Part shown: positions 8,217 to 17,521 of the stretch, piece by piece
Position numbering within the stretch: the stretch's first letter is position 1
Layout: every line of letters begins with the position of its first letter
Origin: Anaerolineae bacterium
GTDB lineage: Bacteria; Chloroflexota; Anaerolineae; Anaerolineales; UBA4823
Length of the DNA stretch: 64,000 bases
NCBI GenBank assembly: GCA_003327455.1
Contig: QOQU01000002.1
Coordinates: 124,001 to 188,000, forward strand
Direction of reading: 5' to 3'
Translations under genes and position numbers: made by a program
Notes under the pieces: model-generated
Seen by the model: the letters and a program-made list of their open reading frames with translations, nothing else
The model's database searches: none
What the model was told of the DNA's origin: nothing

Positions 8217-9920
8217 TTAAAGCTGATCGAAAATATGATCCAGATCTTCTTCAGAAACATCAAAAACAGAATTGTTAGGCGGCAGGGGTTCATATTTCAT
8301 AAACTCAGGTAGTCGGTCATCTGCGGCTGTAAACCCTGCCCTACGGTTGAATTCCCTCTCTAACTTAATCGCTGTTTTGCCTAACTCTTGCAGAAAGTTT
8401 TCTGCCACTTCCCATCCATAACGGGCTTCAATGAGTTGCTTGATCGTCTCTGGTACACCAGCGAATCCATTGCCGGCAAAAACACAGGCTCCTAACGAGT
8501 CATAACCAGCCATATTGATCTGGACGGTTCGCGAGACTTCAGCCTGCACTTTTGGATCGAGATGGTCGATCTTCGCCCGAATGGTCAACCCGGCAGTATG
8601 ATCTGCACCTTGAGGCGAAGTTGCATAGGTGACTCCGGTGCCTTTAATTGCCCGGGGTTCATAGGCACTCATCGCCTGCCCTTTCACCACCGGTACCCGA
8701 CGGACATTCAATGCCCTGCCGGTTACTGCTGCACCATTGCCTAACAATCTACCAAGTACTGTCCCCTGGCGAATTTCCTGTATTAACTCCATTGCCCGTT
8801 TGCTATCTCCAAATTCCATCAAACCAGCTTCGGCTGCCACCCCCAGGGCTGCTCCAATATCGATTGTATCCAAACCCAGATCATTGATCTCATAGTTCAT
8901 CCGAGCAATCATATCCAGATCATCAATCCCCAGGTTTGGTCCTAGCAAACCAACCGTTTCATATTCTAAAGGAGAGACAATCGTTTTGCCATTCTCATCC
9001 GCATAAACATTGGAACAGCGAATGGTACAGCCTGGCATACAGGCATGGGTGGTTTCTGCTTCGCCCCCGCGTTGCAAAAGTAATTCGCGCATGGTTTCGC
9101 CGCGGATTCGCTCCAGACCTTCAAAATGTCCAGCCGAGAAGTTGCGGGTTGGCATTCCTCCAAACCCATCCGACATGCCCGGCATGGCATTTGTGCCGTA
9201 ATCGGCATAAATTTTCGTCTGAGGGTGTTCCATTAAGGATTTTGTAAAGCGCTTTTGAGCAGACTTAAAGCTCTCCAAATCCTTGATTTCGGGCTTAATT
9301 CCATCTCTGGCATCAATCACAATTGCTTTGATATGCTTTGAACCCATTACTGCCCCCAAGCCTCCTCTGGCAGCGATGCGGGACGGCACCCGATCCTTAT
9401 CCAGGTTTTGGATACCGGCAGCCAATTGCAGGCGTTCGCCCGCAGGTCCAATCAGTGCTATTGCTACATCCTTTCCATACCGTTCCAACAACTTTTCCGC
9501 TGTGGCGTACACTCCTAAACCCACCAGATCCTGCGCCGATTCAAACTTCGCGCCATCTTTACTCAAATAGATCACCCACCAGCGGTCATCTTGAGGGATA
9601 TTTTCTAATAATAAGGATTTGATGCCCAAATAAACCAGTTTCAAACCGGTAGTTCCGCCCGCGTTCGATTCTTTTACACCACCGGTCATGGGACTTTTTC
9701 CTCCAAACGAAATTCGGTCACAACTGGAAAGCATGTGACCGACCAGCAAGCCCGGCGCAAGAATCAGTTTATTATAAGGACCCAAAGGGTCGCAGAGCGG
9801 ATTTACCTCATCCAGTAGCACTCGGGCGATCAACGCCCGTCCGCCCAATTGTTCCCAGGTAGGAGGAACGTCCTCTATTGCAAATGTCTGGTTAGCTGTA
9901 TCAATTCTCCACACGTTCAT
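8217..9920 (-). CDS. Aldehyde ferredoxin oxidoreductase family protein (copy 1)
   Basis: A 567-residue AOR-family enzyme. It has the N-terminal pterin-binding domain (GGRALIARVLLDEV, SPMTGG around residues 70-80, RGGLGAVMGSKHIKAI around 185-200) and the [4Fe-4S] ligands C-x3-C-x3-C at about residues 293-302, with the fourth Cys in DSLGACVF. The family oxidises aldehydes to carboxylic acids with ferredoxin as acceptor at a tungsten bis-pterin centre in the cytoplasm. The ATG at 9920 follows GGAGG with a 6-base gap. The first-cluster motif spacing (x3 rather than x2) and shorter length separate it from the other two AORs in this window. Its aldehyde is not predictable from sequence. Confidence 0.9.
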   Translation of the reverse strand: MNVWRIDTANQTFAIEDVPPTWEQLGGRALIARVLLDEVNPLCDPLGPYNKLILAPGLLVGHMLSSCDRISFGGKSPMTGGVKESNAGGTTGLKLVYLGIKSLLLENIPQDDRWWVIYLSKDGAKFESAQDLVGLGVYATAEKLLERYGKDVAIALIGPAGERLQLAAGIQNLDKDRVPSRIAARGGLGAVMGSKHIKAIVIDARDGIKPEIKDLESFKSAQKRFTKSLMEHPQTKIYADYGTNAMPGMSDGFGGMPTRNFSAGHFEGLERIRGETMRELLLQRGGEAETTHACMPGCTIRCSNVYADENGKTIVSPLEYETVGLLGPNLGIDDLDMIARMNYEINDLGLDTIDIGAALGVAAEAGLMEFGDSKRAMELIQEIRQGTVLGRLLGNGAAVTGRALNVRRVPVVKGQAMSAYEPRAIKGTGVTYATSPQGADHTAGLTIRAKIDHLDPKVQAEVSRTVQINMAGYDSLGACVFAGNGFAGVPETIKQLIEARYGWEVAENFLQELGKTAIKLEREFNRRAGFTAADDRLPEFMKYEPLPPNNSVFDVSEEDLDHIFDQL

Positions 9921-9952
9921 CGAATACCTCCATGTTCTTTATGCTCTCAATT

Positions 9953-11212
9953 TTATCCCGAAACTTTTGCAAAGATCGAAGTCGCTTCAGGTAAAACAAT
10001 CACCTTTGCATCTTTGCCTAAGACCTCAAAAGCGTGGTCAACAGCCGCCTGGACGGTTGAAAATGGTCGCCAACGGATCTGACGAACTGTGCTATCTTCA
10101 AAGGAAGAGACGCAATAGATACTCGCTCTTTGCTCAATCATCGCAATTGCAGCCGCAATATGACCACCCTGCACAAATTTCTCGCGTATCTTTTGAATGG
10201 TCTCTTCAGCAGTTGGAATTTCCTTCATCCATTGTTCCAGCACAGCGTTGCCAAAACCCTCTGCGCATTCTGCCACCAAAATAATAATGCCTTTGTCACG
10301 AACGAAATCTTTGGCAGATTGTAATGCTTTGTTGGATTGTAATAAATTGATATCTTTCGGATATCCACCAGGACTGGCAATGACAATATCGCCTCGCTGA
10401 GAAATATCGATTGCGCCGCGCTCCATCACGACCTGGCATCCAGCCCGATGGGCTTCGATAACATCGCCGGCAAACGCAGCGACAATGCGATGTTGACTAT
10501 CTACAATCACATTCAGGATAAAATCCACCCCCAACATTGCAACTCCTTCTTCTAAGTCCTCCCGCACAGGGTTGCCTTTAATTCTCATCGCCGAAGCTTC
10601 AGGAGAGACCAGCCAGCGATGATTGGCATAAATGGTTTCTCGCGATGCACAGCCAGGTAATATTGCTTTTGCTCCTCCTGAAAAACCAGCAAAATAGTGA
10701 AACTCGATGTTTCCCAAACAGATGCGCACATCAGCTTCGACAAGTGGACGGAAGATTTCAACCACTGTCCCCCGTTGGGTCACGCCTAATGTCACCACAT
10801 CGTTCAGGTCATGATTGATCGCCCGAAAACGCTGGTATATTTGCGGCGAGATCGCTTTTTTCATCTCCTCTTCGCTCATGGGGCGATGAATTCCTAAAGC
10901 AAAAACAATAAAGACATCTTCATCGGGTATTCCTGCTGCCTCCAATTCGCTGATTACAAAAGGCAACATTTTGTCCGAAGGTGTAGGTCGGGTTAAATCA
11001 CTGGTAACAATGGCGACCTTTTGACCGCAGCGAACGATTTCCCTTAAGCGCGGGCTTCCAATTGGGTTTTCCAATGCTTGTTGAAGGATGTAGTTCTCAT
11101 CAACTTCAGCAACGATCGTCTTTGGGTAATATACCCCCAGCAAATTTTGAAGCGGGATTTCTATACGGATTTTATCTTTGCCGTACGGAAGCCAGATTTC
11201 TTCTCGTTCCAT
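9953..11212 (-). CDS. LarA-family protein (nickel-pincer lactate racemase-like)
   Basis: A 419-residue homologue of lactate racemase LarA. Visible family motifs are DLTRPTP (about residues 71-77), the His of IHRPMSEEE, and HYFAGFSGGAKAILPGCA with the metal/cofactor His and Lys, followed by a further His in YANHRW. LarA uses a nickel-pincer nucleotide made by LarB, LarC and LarE; none of these is in the window. Many LarA homologues act on 2-hydroxy acids other than lactate, and the setting between two AOR-linked genes suggests a hydroxy acid made in the same pathway. Only a weak ribosome-binding site precedes the ATG. Confidence 0.82.
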   Translation of the reverse strand: MEREEIWLPYGKDKIRIEIPLQNLLGVYYPKTIVAEVDENYILQQALENPIGSPRLREIVRCGQKVAIVTSDLTRPTPSDKMLPFVISELEAAGIPDEDVFIVFALGIHRPMSEEEMKKAISPQIYQRFRAINHDLNDVVTLGVTQRGTVVEIFRPLVEADVRICLGNIEFHYFAGFSGGAKAILPGCASRETIYANHRWLVSPEASAMRIKGNPVREDLEEGVAMLGVDFILNVIVDSQHRIVAAFAGDVIEAHRAGCQVVMERGAIDISQRGDIVIASPGGYPKDINLLQSNKALQSAKDFVRDKGIIILVAECAEGFGNAVLEQWMKEIPTAEETIQKIREKFVQGGHIAAAIAMIEQRASIYCVSSFEDSTVRQIRWRPFSTVQAAVDHAFEVLGKDAKVIVLPEATSIFAKVSG

Positions 11213-11239
11213 CTCGTTTCAAGCCAGCATCTTCAGCAT

Positions 11240-11275
11240 ACTGCCTTCTTTCCTCAGTCTGGGAAAGAAGGCAGT
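11240..11275 (-). other. Intergenic hairpin between aminotransferase and LarA genes
   Basis: A 14-bp perfect inverted repeat (ACTGCCTTCTTTCC at 11240-11253; GGAAAGAAGGCAGT at 11262-11275) with an 8-base loop fills much of the gap between two minus-strand genes. No T-run follows on the minus strand, so it may act as an mRNA-stabilising or processing element, or a weak attenuator, rather than a standard terminator. Confidence 0.6.
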
Positions 11276-11315
11276 CGCTATTATAAACGAGCTAAGCTCT
11301 CCTCAACTTAGCATC

Positions 11316-12596
11316 CTAAGATTTGGACACCACCTCTTTCAATGAGTCATGGAAGATCGATAGTGCCAGGTCAATTTCTTCTTTGGACACAATCAAAGGG
11401 GGTATCCAGCGAATCGTGTTGTCCCAGGTGCCGCATGTCAATAGCATCAATTTTTTATCCAGGCAGGTGTGTACGACGTCTTTGGCGGTTTTCTTATCTG
11501 GCTTACGATCCGGGGTTCGAAATTCAGAACCGATCATCAAACCGAGTCCGCGAACATCACCAATGATTGGAAATTCTTCCTGAAGATGTTGTAAACCGCG
11601 TTTCAATTGCGCACCCCGTTCGATTGCATTTTCGAGCATCTTTTCACTTTTCATTGCCCGGATCGTCGCAACAGCTGCTGCTGCAGCAACAGCATTTCCT
11701 CCATATGTGCCGCCATGAGATCCCGGCACCCATTTATCCATCAATTCTTTCCGGCTGAAGACCCCTGCTAAGGGCATCCCGGAAGCCAAACCCTTAGCCA
11801 CGGTCATAATGTCGGGAACAACATCGAAGTGTTGGAAGGAAAACCATTTCCCTGTCCGGCCAAAACCCGCCTGCACTTCATCAAAGATCAGCAAAATTCC
11901 ATGTTGATCACAGATTTTGCGCAAGCCCTGCATAAAACTTTTCGGCGGAACGACATAACCTCCTTCGCCCAAGACAGGTTCAATCAAGATGGCAGCCGTT
12001 TCCTCTGGAGCCGTCTGACTGAGCAGTAAAAATTCCAACTCCTCAAGGCACCAGCGGCTGGTTGTTTCCTCATCCCACCCATAACGATAGGCATAAGGGT
12101 AGGGAGCAACGAAAACACCCGCCATCAAGGGTTGATAGCCAACCCGATAGATTGTCTTCGAAGTGGTTAAAGACATCGTTCCCACAGTGCGGCCGTGAAA
12201 GCTGCCTTGAAACACAATGATATTCGGCCGTTTGGTTGCATGGCGAGCAAGCTTAATCGCCCCCTCAATCGCTTCAGCGCCCGAGTTTGTGAAGAAAAAA
12301 CAGTCAATTTGCTCGGGAACAATCGTTTGCAGTTCATCAACCAACTCGATGATGGGTTTGTGCTTGACCAGGTTCATTTGAGCATGGATGAACTTGGCTG
12401 CCTGTTCTTGAATCGCCTTGACAACCGCTGGATGGCAATGTCCCGTGTTGGTAACACCTATTCCACATGTGAAATCGAGGTATTTTTCCCCACTAATATC
12501 ATACACCCAACATCCTTCCGCTTTCTCGGAAACAATATGGGTATAAGGCATCCATACCGGTGATAAATGGCTCAGGGTTTCTTCATATCTGGTCAT
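11316..12596 (-). CDS. Class III (omega) aminotransferase, GABA aminotransferase-like
   Basis: A 426-residue fold-type I PLP aminotransferase. It has the family's GIGVTNTGHCHP start, the phosphate-binding SGAEAIEGAIKLAR (about residues 105-118), HGRT, the PLP aspartate motif LLIFDEVQAGFGRTG and the Schiff-base Lys in VAKGLASGMPL (about residue 268). Such enzymes move the terminal amino group of GABA, beta-alanine, lysine or similar to 2-oxoglutarate or pyruvate, giving a semialdehyde. An AAGGAG site precedes the ATG by 8 bases. It lies 18 bases after the second AOR gene, which could consume the aldehyde formed. The substrate is not decided by sequence. Confidence 0.86.
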   Translation of the reverse strand: MTRYEETLSHLSPVWMPYTHIVSEKAEGCWVYDISGEKYLDFTCGIGVTNTGHCHPAVVKAIQEQAAKFIHAQMNLVKHKPIIELVDELQTIVPEQIDCFFFTNSGAEAIEGAIKLARHATKRPNIIVFQGSFHGRTVGTMSLTTSKTIYRVGYQPLMAGVFVAPYPYAYRYGWDEETTSRWCLEELEFLLLSQTAPEETAAILIEPVLGEGGYVVPPKSFMQGLRKICDQHGILLIFDEVQAGFGRTGKWFSFQHFDVVPDIMTVAKGLASGMPLAGVFSRKELMDKWVPGSHGGTYGGNAVAAAAAVATIRAMKSEKMLENAIERGAQLKRGLQHLQEEFPIIGDVRGLGLMIGSEFRTPDRKPDKKTAKDVVHTCLDKKLMLLTCGTWDNTIRWIPPLIVSKEEIDLALSIFHDSLKEVVSKS

Positions 12597-12614
12597 TCAG
12601 ATCTCCTTTGAAAG

Positions 12615-14525
12615 TTATAAACCAACCTGATCTGCTACCCACTCGATACCTAAATCGACAAAGTTAGCTCGCGTGGGTAAACCATCGTTTGTCCAGCCCA
12701 TGATCTGATAATACAGGTCCAGAGCTTTTTCGAACTCCTCTTTGTCGATCGCCACACCCGCCGTTGGGCCTGTACCGACCAGTGGCTTGAAAAACTTCTT
12801 TGGCAAGGTATCATCCTTGCGACTGAATCCTTCGCGCATGTTAAATGCCCGCATCAGATTGATTCGTCGCTCACCGACTTTCATCAATTCATACAATGAC
12901 ACGTCCCAACCGGTGACCGCCTTCACCATTTCTACCAGTTCGGTAGGCCCGTAAAGAGTCCAGGCTGGTCCCCACACAAACTGGCACAATTCCAGGGTAT
13001 CGAGAATGCTATAGAAGATTTGACTATAGGCCGCAAAGCGCACTTTTTCAGCGTTTAAACTACCTTCTGGCGGTGGATCCTTTAAGTCCAATTCTGCCAG
13101 GCGTTTCAAATACAATTCACTGGTGCCAGCTTCATACATCGGGTCGTGTTCACTGGATTGATGATCTGCTCCGAAGGGGTTGACTGCATAGATCACTGCC
13201 AGTGACTTTTTAGCTTGTGGCATGTGGGCCGGGGCTTCCTCATTCTTCACCGTGATCAGACATTCCTCGGCTGCGGGACCCCAGATCTTGGCTGCCCGGG
13301 CTGAGCCTTGTGAAAGGATGGGGCCTAATGCTCCGCTCACGGTAACGATCTGGCGCAATACCTCCAGCATCGCCTCAGCGTTACCAAACTTCAATTCCAA
13401 CCCACCGGTTTGCTCTTTTCCAATGATGCCTTTTTCATAGCACTCCATGGCAAAGGCAATGGTCGCTCCACAAGTTATCGTGTCAACTCCATACTGATTG
13501 CAAATCTCATTTGCCTTGCTGATGGCAACCAGATCACCAACCCCACAATAAGAGCCGAAGGTACTGAGGGTTTCGTACTCCGGACCCCCATACAGAGGAT
13601 CAACAGTCAGAGGGCCTTCTTTTACTTCGACAACTCGCTTGCACCGTACCACACAGGCATAGCATGTGTCGCGTTCTTTGAGAATCGTATCATACATGGT
13701 CTCGCCGCTGATCTGCTCGCACAACTCAAATTGCCCTTCGTTATAGTTGCGCGTTGGCAGAGTTCCCCAGGCGTTTTGAGGCATGACGACACTGGCTGTA
13801 CCGTATTTCCCCAGACCATCCACATCGGGGTTTTCCGGCATCCATTTAGGCCCCAGTTTATTGATCTCGGCTAATTTTTTCGGGTCAAAGATCGCTGGTT
13901 TTTGGCTGCCGCGCACCGCTATAGCTCGTAAATTCTTGCTTGCCATTACCAGGCCCATCCCTGTGCGGCCATTGTTGCGATTGCTCATGCTGACCACACT
14001 GGAAAAGAGCACCCCTTTCTCAGCTGCTGGTCCGACTTGAAGTACCTCCGCTTTTGGCTCTCCAAGTTCTTGCCGAATGATAGCTTCAGCCTCGCCAGTT
14101 AATTTGCCCACCAAATGAGAGGCATCGTGGATTTCGGCTTTTCCATTCAAAATCGAAAGATAAACCGGCTTTTCTGATTTGCCACGCACGACAATTCCAT
14201 CAAAACCGGCAAATTTTAATTCTGCTGGGAAGAAACCACCTCCCTGGCTGTCCCCAATAGCTCCGCTCATGGGTGATTTTGCGTTGATATTCACCCGACT
14301 CTGCCCTGAAATCGCAGCCCCAGTCGTCACACTTAACATAATGGTCAAAACATTATCAGGACCAAGTGGATCCGCCTTTGGAGGCACATCCTTTAGAATA
14401 TATACCATGCCCATTGCTGAACCACCCATGTACTTTCGATAAAACGCTTCCGGCGGTTCTTCAACTTCGAGTTTATGATGCGTTAAATCAACGTGTAAGA
14501 TTTTTCCAGTATATCCGTACGGCAT
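12615..14525 (-). CDS. Aldehyde ferredoxin oxidoreductase family protein (copy 2)
   Basis: A 636-residue AOR-family protein with the N-terminal pterin domain (GYTGKILHVDLT, SPMSGAIGDSQGGG), the RTGMGLVMASKNLRAIAVRG segment near residue 195, and the cluster ligands C-x2-C-x3-C (CYACVVRC, about residues 285-295) with a downstream Cys in LELCQFVWG. It is distinct from copy 1 in length and motif spacing. The gene has an AGGAG site and is flanked by an aminotransferase downstream and a Na+/solute symporter upstream, within the same minus-strand run. Role inferred: oxidation of an amine- or amino-acid-derived aldehyde with reduction of ferredoxin. Confidence 0.9.
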   Translation of the reverse strand: MPYGYTGKILHVDLTHHKLEVEEPPEAFYRKYMGGSAMGMVYILKDVPPKADPLGPDNVLTIMLSVTTGAAISGQSRVNINAKSPMSGAIGDSQGGGFFPAELKFAGFDGIVVRGKSEKPVYLSILNGKAEIHDASHLVGKLTGEAEAIIRQELGEPKAEVLQVGPAAEKGVLFSSVVSMSNRNNGRTGMGLVMASKNLRAIAVRGSQKPAIFDPKKLAEINKLGPKWMPENPDVDGLGKYGTASVVMPQNAWGTLPTRNYNEGQFELCEQISGETMYDTILKERDTCYACVVRCKRVVEVKEGPLTVDPLYGGPEYETLSTFGSYCGVGDLVAISKANEICNQYGVDTITCGATIAFAMECYEKGIIGKEQTGGLELKFGNAEAMLEVLRQIVTVSGALGPILSQGSARAAKIWGPAAEECLITVKNEEAPAHMPQAKKSLAVIYAVNPFGADHQSSEHDPMYEAGTSELYLKRLAELDLKDPPPEGSLNAEKVRFAAYSQIFYSILDTLELCQFVWGPAWTLYGPTELVEMVKAVTGWDVSLYELMKVGERRINLMRAFNMREGFSRKDDTLPKKFFKPLVGTGPTAGVAIDKEEFEKALDLYYQIMGWTNDGLPTRANFVDLGIEWVADQVGL

Positions 14526-14590
14526 TTTTCACTCCTTTCTAAGTATTCTAGCTTTCCGTAAGAATTACCAGTATTTTAGCAATTTCATCC

Positions 14591-16168
14591 TCATTCCTCT
14601 GCGGATAATCCCTTGAATCCAATCGCATTGGTCATATCCACTGGATTTCCATTGATATCCGTTAGCGGTTTGGGTGGATCAATCTTTTGGGTCATCATGG
14701 ATACAACAATGAAAAATACCACAGACAGGATAAAGGCCGGGGTTGAGGCGATATAGATAGCATCCCAGGTAGCACATTCAACATCCAGTTCACAAACTTC
14801 AAGGGTTTGTGGGTAGTAATAGAAAGTCAAAGCGATCCAAGAAATAACCCCACTGAAGAATGATGCCAAAGCACCAGTGTGATTGGCTTTCTTCCAATGC
14901 ATTCCGATAATATATGGGGCTGCCATTCCTACCAGGATGCTTGTATTGCTCAAAACGGCCAGACGGTAGATCGTTGAAGCAAATAATGCGATGAGGAGAC
15001 TCAACAAGCCACTGACCAGTAAGGACAGGCGTGTTAAAAGCAATTCGGTTTTATCACTGAGATCAGGCTTGAAGACTTTGATGATATTCTGGGTAAACAT
15101 TGTAGCCCCAGCTAACAACGAACTATCCGAAGTGCTCATCAGAGCTGAAGCAAGTGCTGCAATAAATGCGGCTGCCAGCACGGGTGGTAAGAACTTCATT
15201 GCCATCGTAACTAAAATAAATTCAGACTCCTCAGCGCCAATGTCCGCTCCAATGGCTCCATAAGCAGCCATTCCAATGAGGGGCGACAAGATTCCAAAAC
15301 CCAAATAAAGCGCAGCAGCCAGATAAGTGGATTGAACTGCCACTTTCTCGTTTTTCGCAGCACAGGTGCGCTGCAAGTAGTCCTGAGCTGGAATCGCTCC
15401 TAACCCAAGCGCAATCCAGGCTGCCACATAATACAAAGCTCCCAGTCCACCAGTGTAACCGAGATAACCTTCGTCTTTGATAGGCCAGATTGCAAAAGGT
15501 TCAGAAACATATTGAGCCCCAGCCAGACCAAAAAATTCCCGGATGCCTCCTACGTGGGTAATAATCCCGATCGTAATCATCACAAGCCCAAAGGATGTCA
15601 GGAACATCTGCATAAAATCCAACGCGGTATCAGCCCACAGCCCACCGAGGAGTGTGTAGAATGTAACCACCACTGCTACCATGATCATACCCGCAGAAAG
15701 TGGCCATCCCAGCAAGGCCGCCAGGATTGCTCCTCCTGCCACAATCTGAGCAGCAGTCCATCCAAAATAAGTGATAATTTGGGTAACCGTTCCGATCACC
15801 GACATCGCTGTACCATAACGATGCTGAAAGAAATCCATGATCGTGATATATTGAGCGCGGCGGGCAATGCGCACAATCAAAAAACCAGCGATGACAAGAC
15901 ACATTGTTGCCCCAAAAGGATCAAAGACGACCCCTTGAAAGCCATATTGATAAGCAAAGGAACTCGATCCCATCAGGGTTTCAGCCGCAAACCAGGTTGC
16001 CATGATGGACGGGGCAGCCATCCAAACCGGCAATCTTCTCCCCGCCAGTACATAATCGACATTTGTTTCAACCTTTTTTGATGCCCAATATCCGATAATC
16101 ATCCGGATAATGAGAATGATAACAATTCCCCCGATTACAATTCCTGCATATTCATAATCACCGTTCAT
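14591..16168 (-). CDS. Sodium:solute symporter family transporter (copy 1)
   Basis: A 525-residue polytopic protein of the SSS family (PutP/PanF type), with about 13 hydrophobic segments. The conserved second-helix region ATWFAAETLMGSSSFAYQYG and the helix-8/9 segment ALASALMSTSDSSLLAG, which contributes Na+ ligands, are present. It should import an organic solute with sodium. It sits directly before an AOR gene and after the lysine-dehydrogenase-like gene on the same strand, so an amino acid or polyamine substrate is likely but not shown. GAAGGAG precedes the ATG. Confidence 0.88.
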   Translation of the reverse strand: MNGDYEYAGIVIGGIVIILIIRMIIGYWASKKVETNVDYVLAGRRLPVWMAAPSIMATWFAAETLMGSSSFAYQYGFQGVVFDPFGATMCLVIAGFLIVRIARRAQYITIMDFFQHRYGTAMSVIGTVTQIITYFGWTAAQIVAGGAILAALLGWPLSAGMIMVAVVVTFYTLLGGLWADTALDFMQMFLTSFGLVMITIGIITHVGGIREFFGLAGAQYVSEPFAIWPIKDEGYLGYTGGLGALYYVAAWIALGLGAIPAQDYLQRTCAAKNEKVAVQSTYLAAALYLGFGILSPLIGMAAYGAIGADIGAEESEFILVTMAMKFLPPVLAAAFIAALASALMSTSDSSLLAGATMFTQNIIKVFKPDLSDKTELLLTRLSLLVSGLLSLLIALFASTIYRLAVLSNTSILVGMAAPYIIGMHWKKANHTGALASFFSGVISWIALTFYYYPQTLEVCELDVECATWDAIYIASTPAFILSVVFFIVVSMMTQKIDPPKPLTDINGNPVDMTNAIGFKGLSAEE

Positions 16169-16207
16169 TCCTCACTCCTTCTCAACTCCCAAAACGTTCT
16201 CATGTGC

Positions 16208-17413
16208 TTAGTATTCCTTGATCTTATACGGAAATCCATAACTCTCCATTCGCTCCATGAACGGAAGTGGGTCAAATGCCTCCGGACCTAAAACGCCGAC
16301 ACCTTTCCAGATTCCGTGTTCTAAAAGCTCCCAGCCGATCACGGGGTTAAACGCGGTTTGGGCAACAACCGCTTGACAACCCAGACGACGCATACATTCC
16401 TCATTATCTGCCACCTGATAGATATAAACCTGGCGTGGTTTCCCATCTTTTATGCCTTTAACCCATGTGCCGGCACAGGTTTTCCCAAACATTTTATCTC
16501 CCAAGTGGGCAGGGTCTGGCAGACAAGCTGCCACAACATCCCGTGGAGCTACCCACACATCTTTCACTTTTATTGGCTCTTTATTATCCAAACCCAACAT
16601 CTTCAGGGTCTTGAGTACATTGATAAATTGATCACCCAGCCCATACTTAAAGGTGACCCGTTTACATTTTATCCAGCGGGGAACCAATAACACCTCTTCA
16701 TGTTCAACGTTGACACATTCAATTTTCCCAATACCTTCTGGGAATTCAAAGATCTCAGGTTCTGAGAATGGTTCGGTCGTATACCAGCCTTTATCTGCTT
16801 CCCAAATCACAGGAGGATTCAGGCACTCTTCGATGGTAGTCCAGATCGAAAAGTTCGGGGCAAATTCATAGCCGCGCACCTCAAGATTTGCCCCATCACG
16901 CACACCGATTTCCTCGATTTCATCAAAGAGGTAGTCCTGTGCATAACGGGCAAATACATCTGCCATACCTGGCTCAACTCCCAAGCCCAAGATGGCCAGC
17001 AGACCTTTCTTCTCCCACAGTTCAGCCCGCTCGAACTGGTAATCGCCTAATTTCACTCCACACTGCCGATACGGATCTGTTGGATGCGGCTCGGATAACG
17101 ACATTGCCATATCCATATAATAACAACCGTAGTTGAAAGCCGCTTCAAAAATCGGCACATTAAAAGAAGGGTCGCAGGCATTCATGATTAAATCAACTTT
17201 ATATTTCTTTGCCAGCTCTTCGATTTTCTCTTGATGGCTGGCATCCACCCACTCACCCGGGAATCGCTGAGTGTCTCCCAGTTTAGCCTGCACTTCCTTA
17301 ACCCGTTCGAAATTGTAATCGGAGAGTACTACCTGCTCTACCCAGGGCTGCGACTTGGCAATCACGGCGATCGCCTCGCCGACACCACCTACGCCGACTA
17401 ATAAGACCTTCAT
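16208..17413 (-). CDS. Saccharopine/lysine dehydrogenase family protein
   Basis: A 401-residue NAD(P)-dependent protein with an N-terminal Rossmann fold (VGVGGVGEA, residues 7-15; an Asp after the second strand in LSDYNFERV) and the family's NACDPSFNVPIFEAAFNYGCYYMDMA segment, then GVEPGMADVFARYA. The full length, without a saccharopine C-terminal extension, is closest to lysine 6-dehydrogenase or carboxy(nor)spermidine dehydrogenase types. The setting beside a putrescine-type aminotransferase suggests conversion of a diamine or basic amino acid. The ATG is 11 bases after GGAG, a little long. Confidence 0.8.
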   Translation of the reverse strand: MKVLLVGVGGVGEAIAVIAKSQPWVEQVVLSDYNFERVKEVQAKLGDTQRFPGEWVDASHQEKIEELAKKYKVDLIMNACDPSFNVPIFEAAFNYGCYYMDMAMSLSEPHPTDPYRQCGVKLGDYQFERAELWEKKGLLAILGLGVEPGMADVFARYAQDYLFDEIEEIGVRDGANLEVRGYEFAPNFSIWTTIEECLNPPVIWEADKGWYTTEPFSEPEIFEFPEGIGKIECVNVEHEEVLLVPRWIKCKRVTFKYGLGDQFINVLKTLKMLGLDNKEPIKVKDVWVAPRDVVAACLPDPAHLGDKMFGKTCAGTWVKGIKDGKPRQVYIYQVADNEECMRRLGCQAVVAQTAFNPVIGWELLEHGIWKGVGVLGPEAFDPLPFMERMESYGFPYKIKEY

Positions 17414-17459
17414 TTTTCACTCATCTCCTCTCTAAATTCAATTTTTCAAAATGCATCTG

Positions 17460-17510
17460 CAGAGACACTACCCTTGAAACCGAATTCTTTCTTACAGAGC
17501 AGTGTCTCTG
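17460..17510 (-). other. Long-loop inverted repeat in the gap between patA-like and dehydrogenase genes
   Basis: CAGAGACACT at 17460-17469 is exactly repeated in inverted form as AGTGTCTCTG at 17501-17510, with 31 bases between. It lies in the 108-base gap between two minus-strand genes. There is no T-run after it on the minus strand. It could be an mRNA hairpin or a pair of protein half-sites. Confidence 0.45.
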
Positions 17511-17521
17511 AACAAAAAATC

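Noticed and set aside
15512..16081. Long plus-strand frame (189 codons) opposite the first symporter
   Set aside because: It is a shadow of a clear SSS transporter gene on the other strand; the product is rich in His/Cys/Gln with low complexity.
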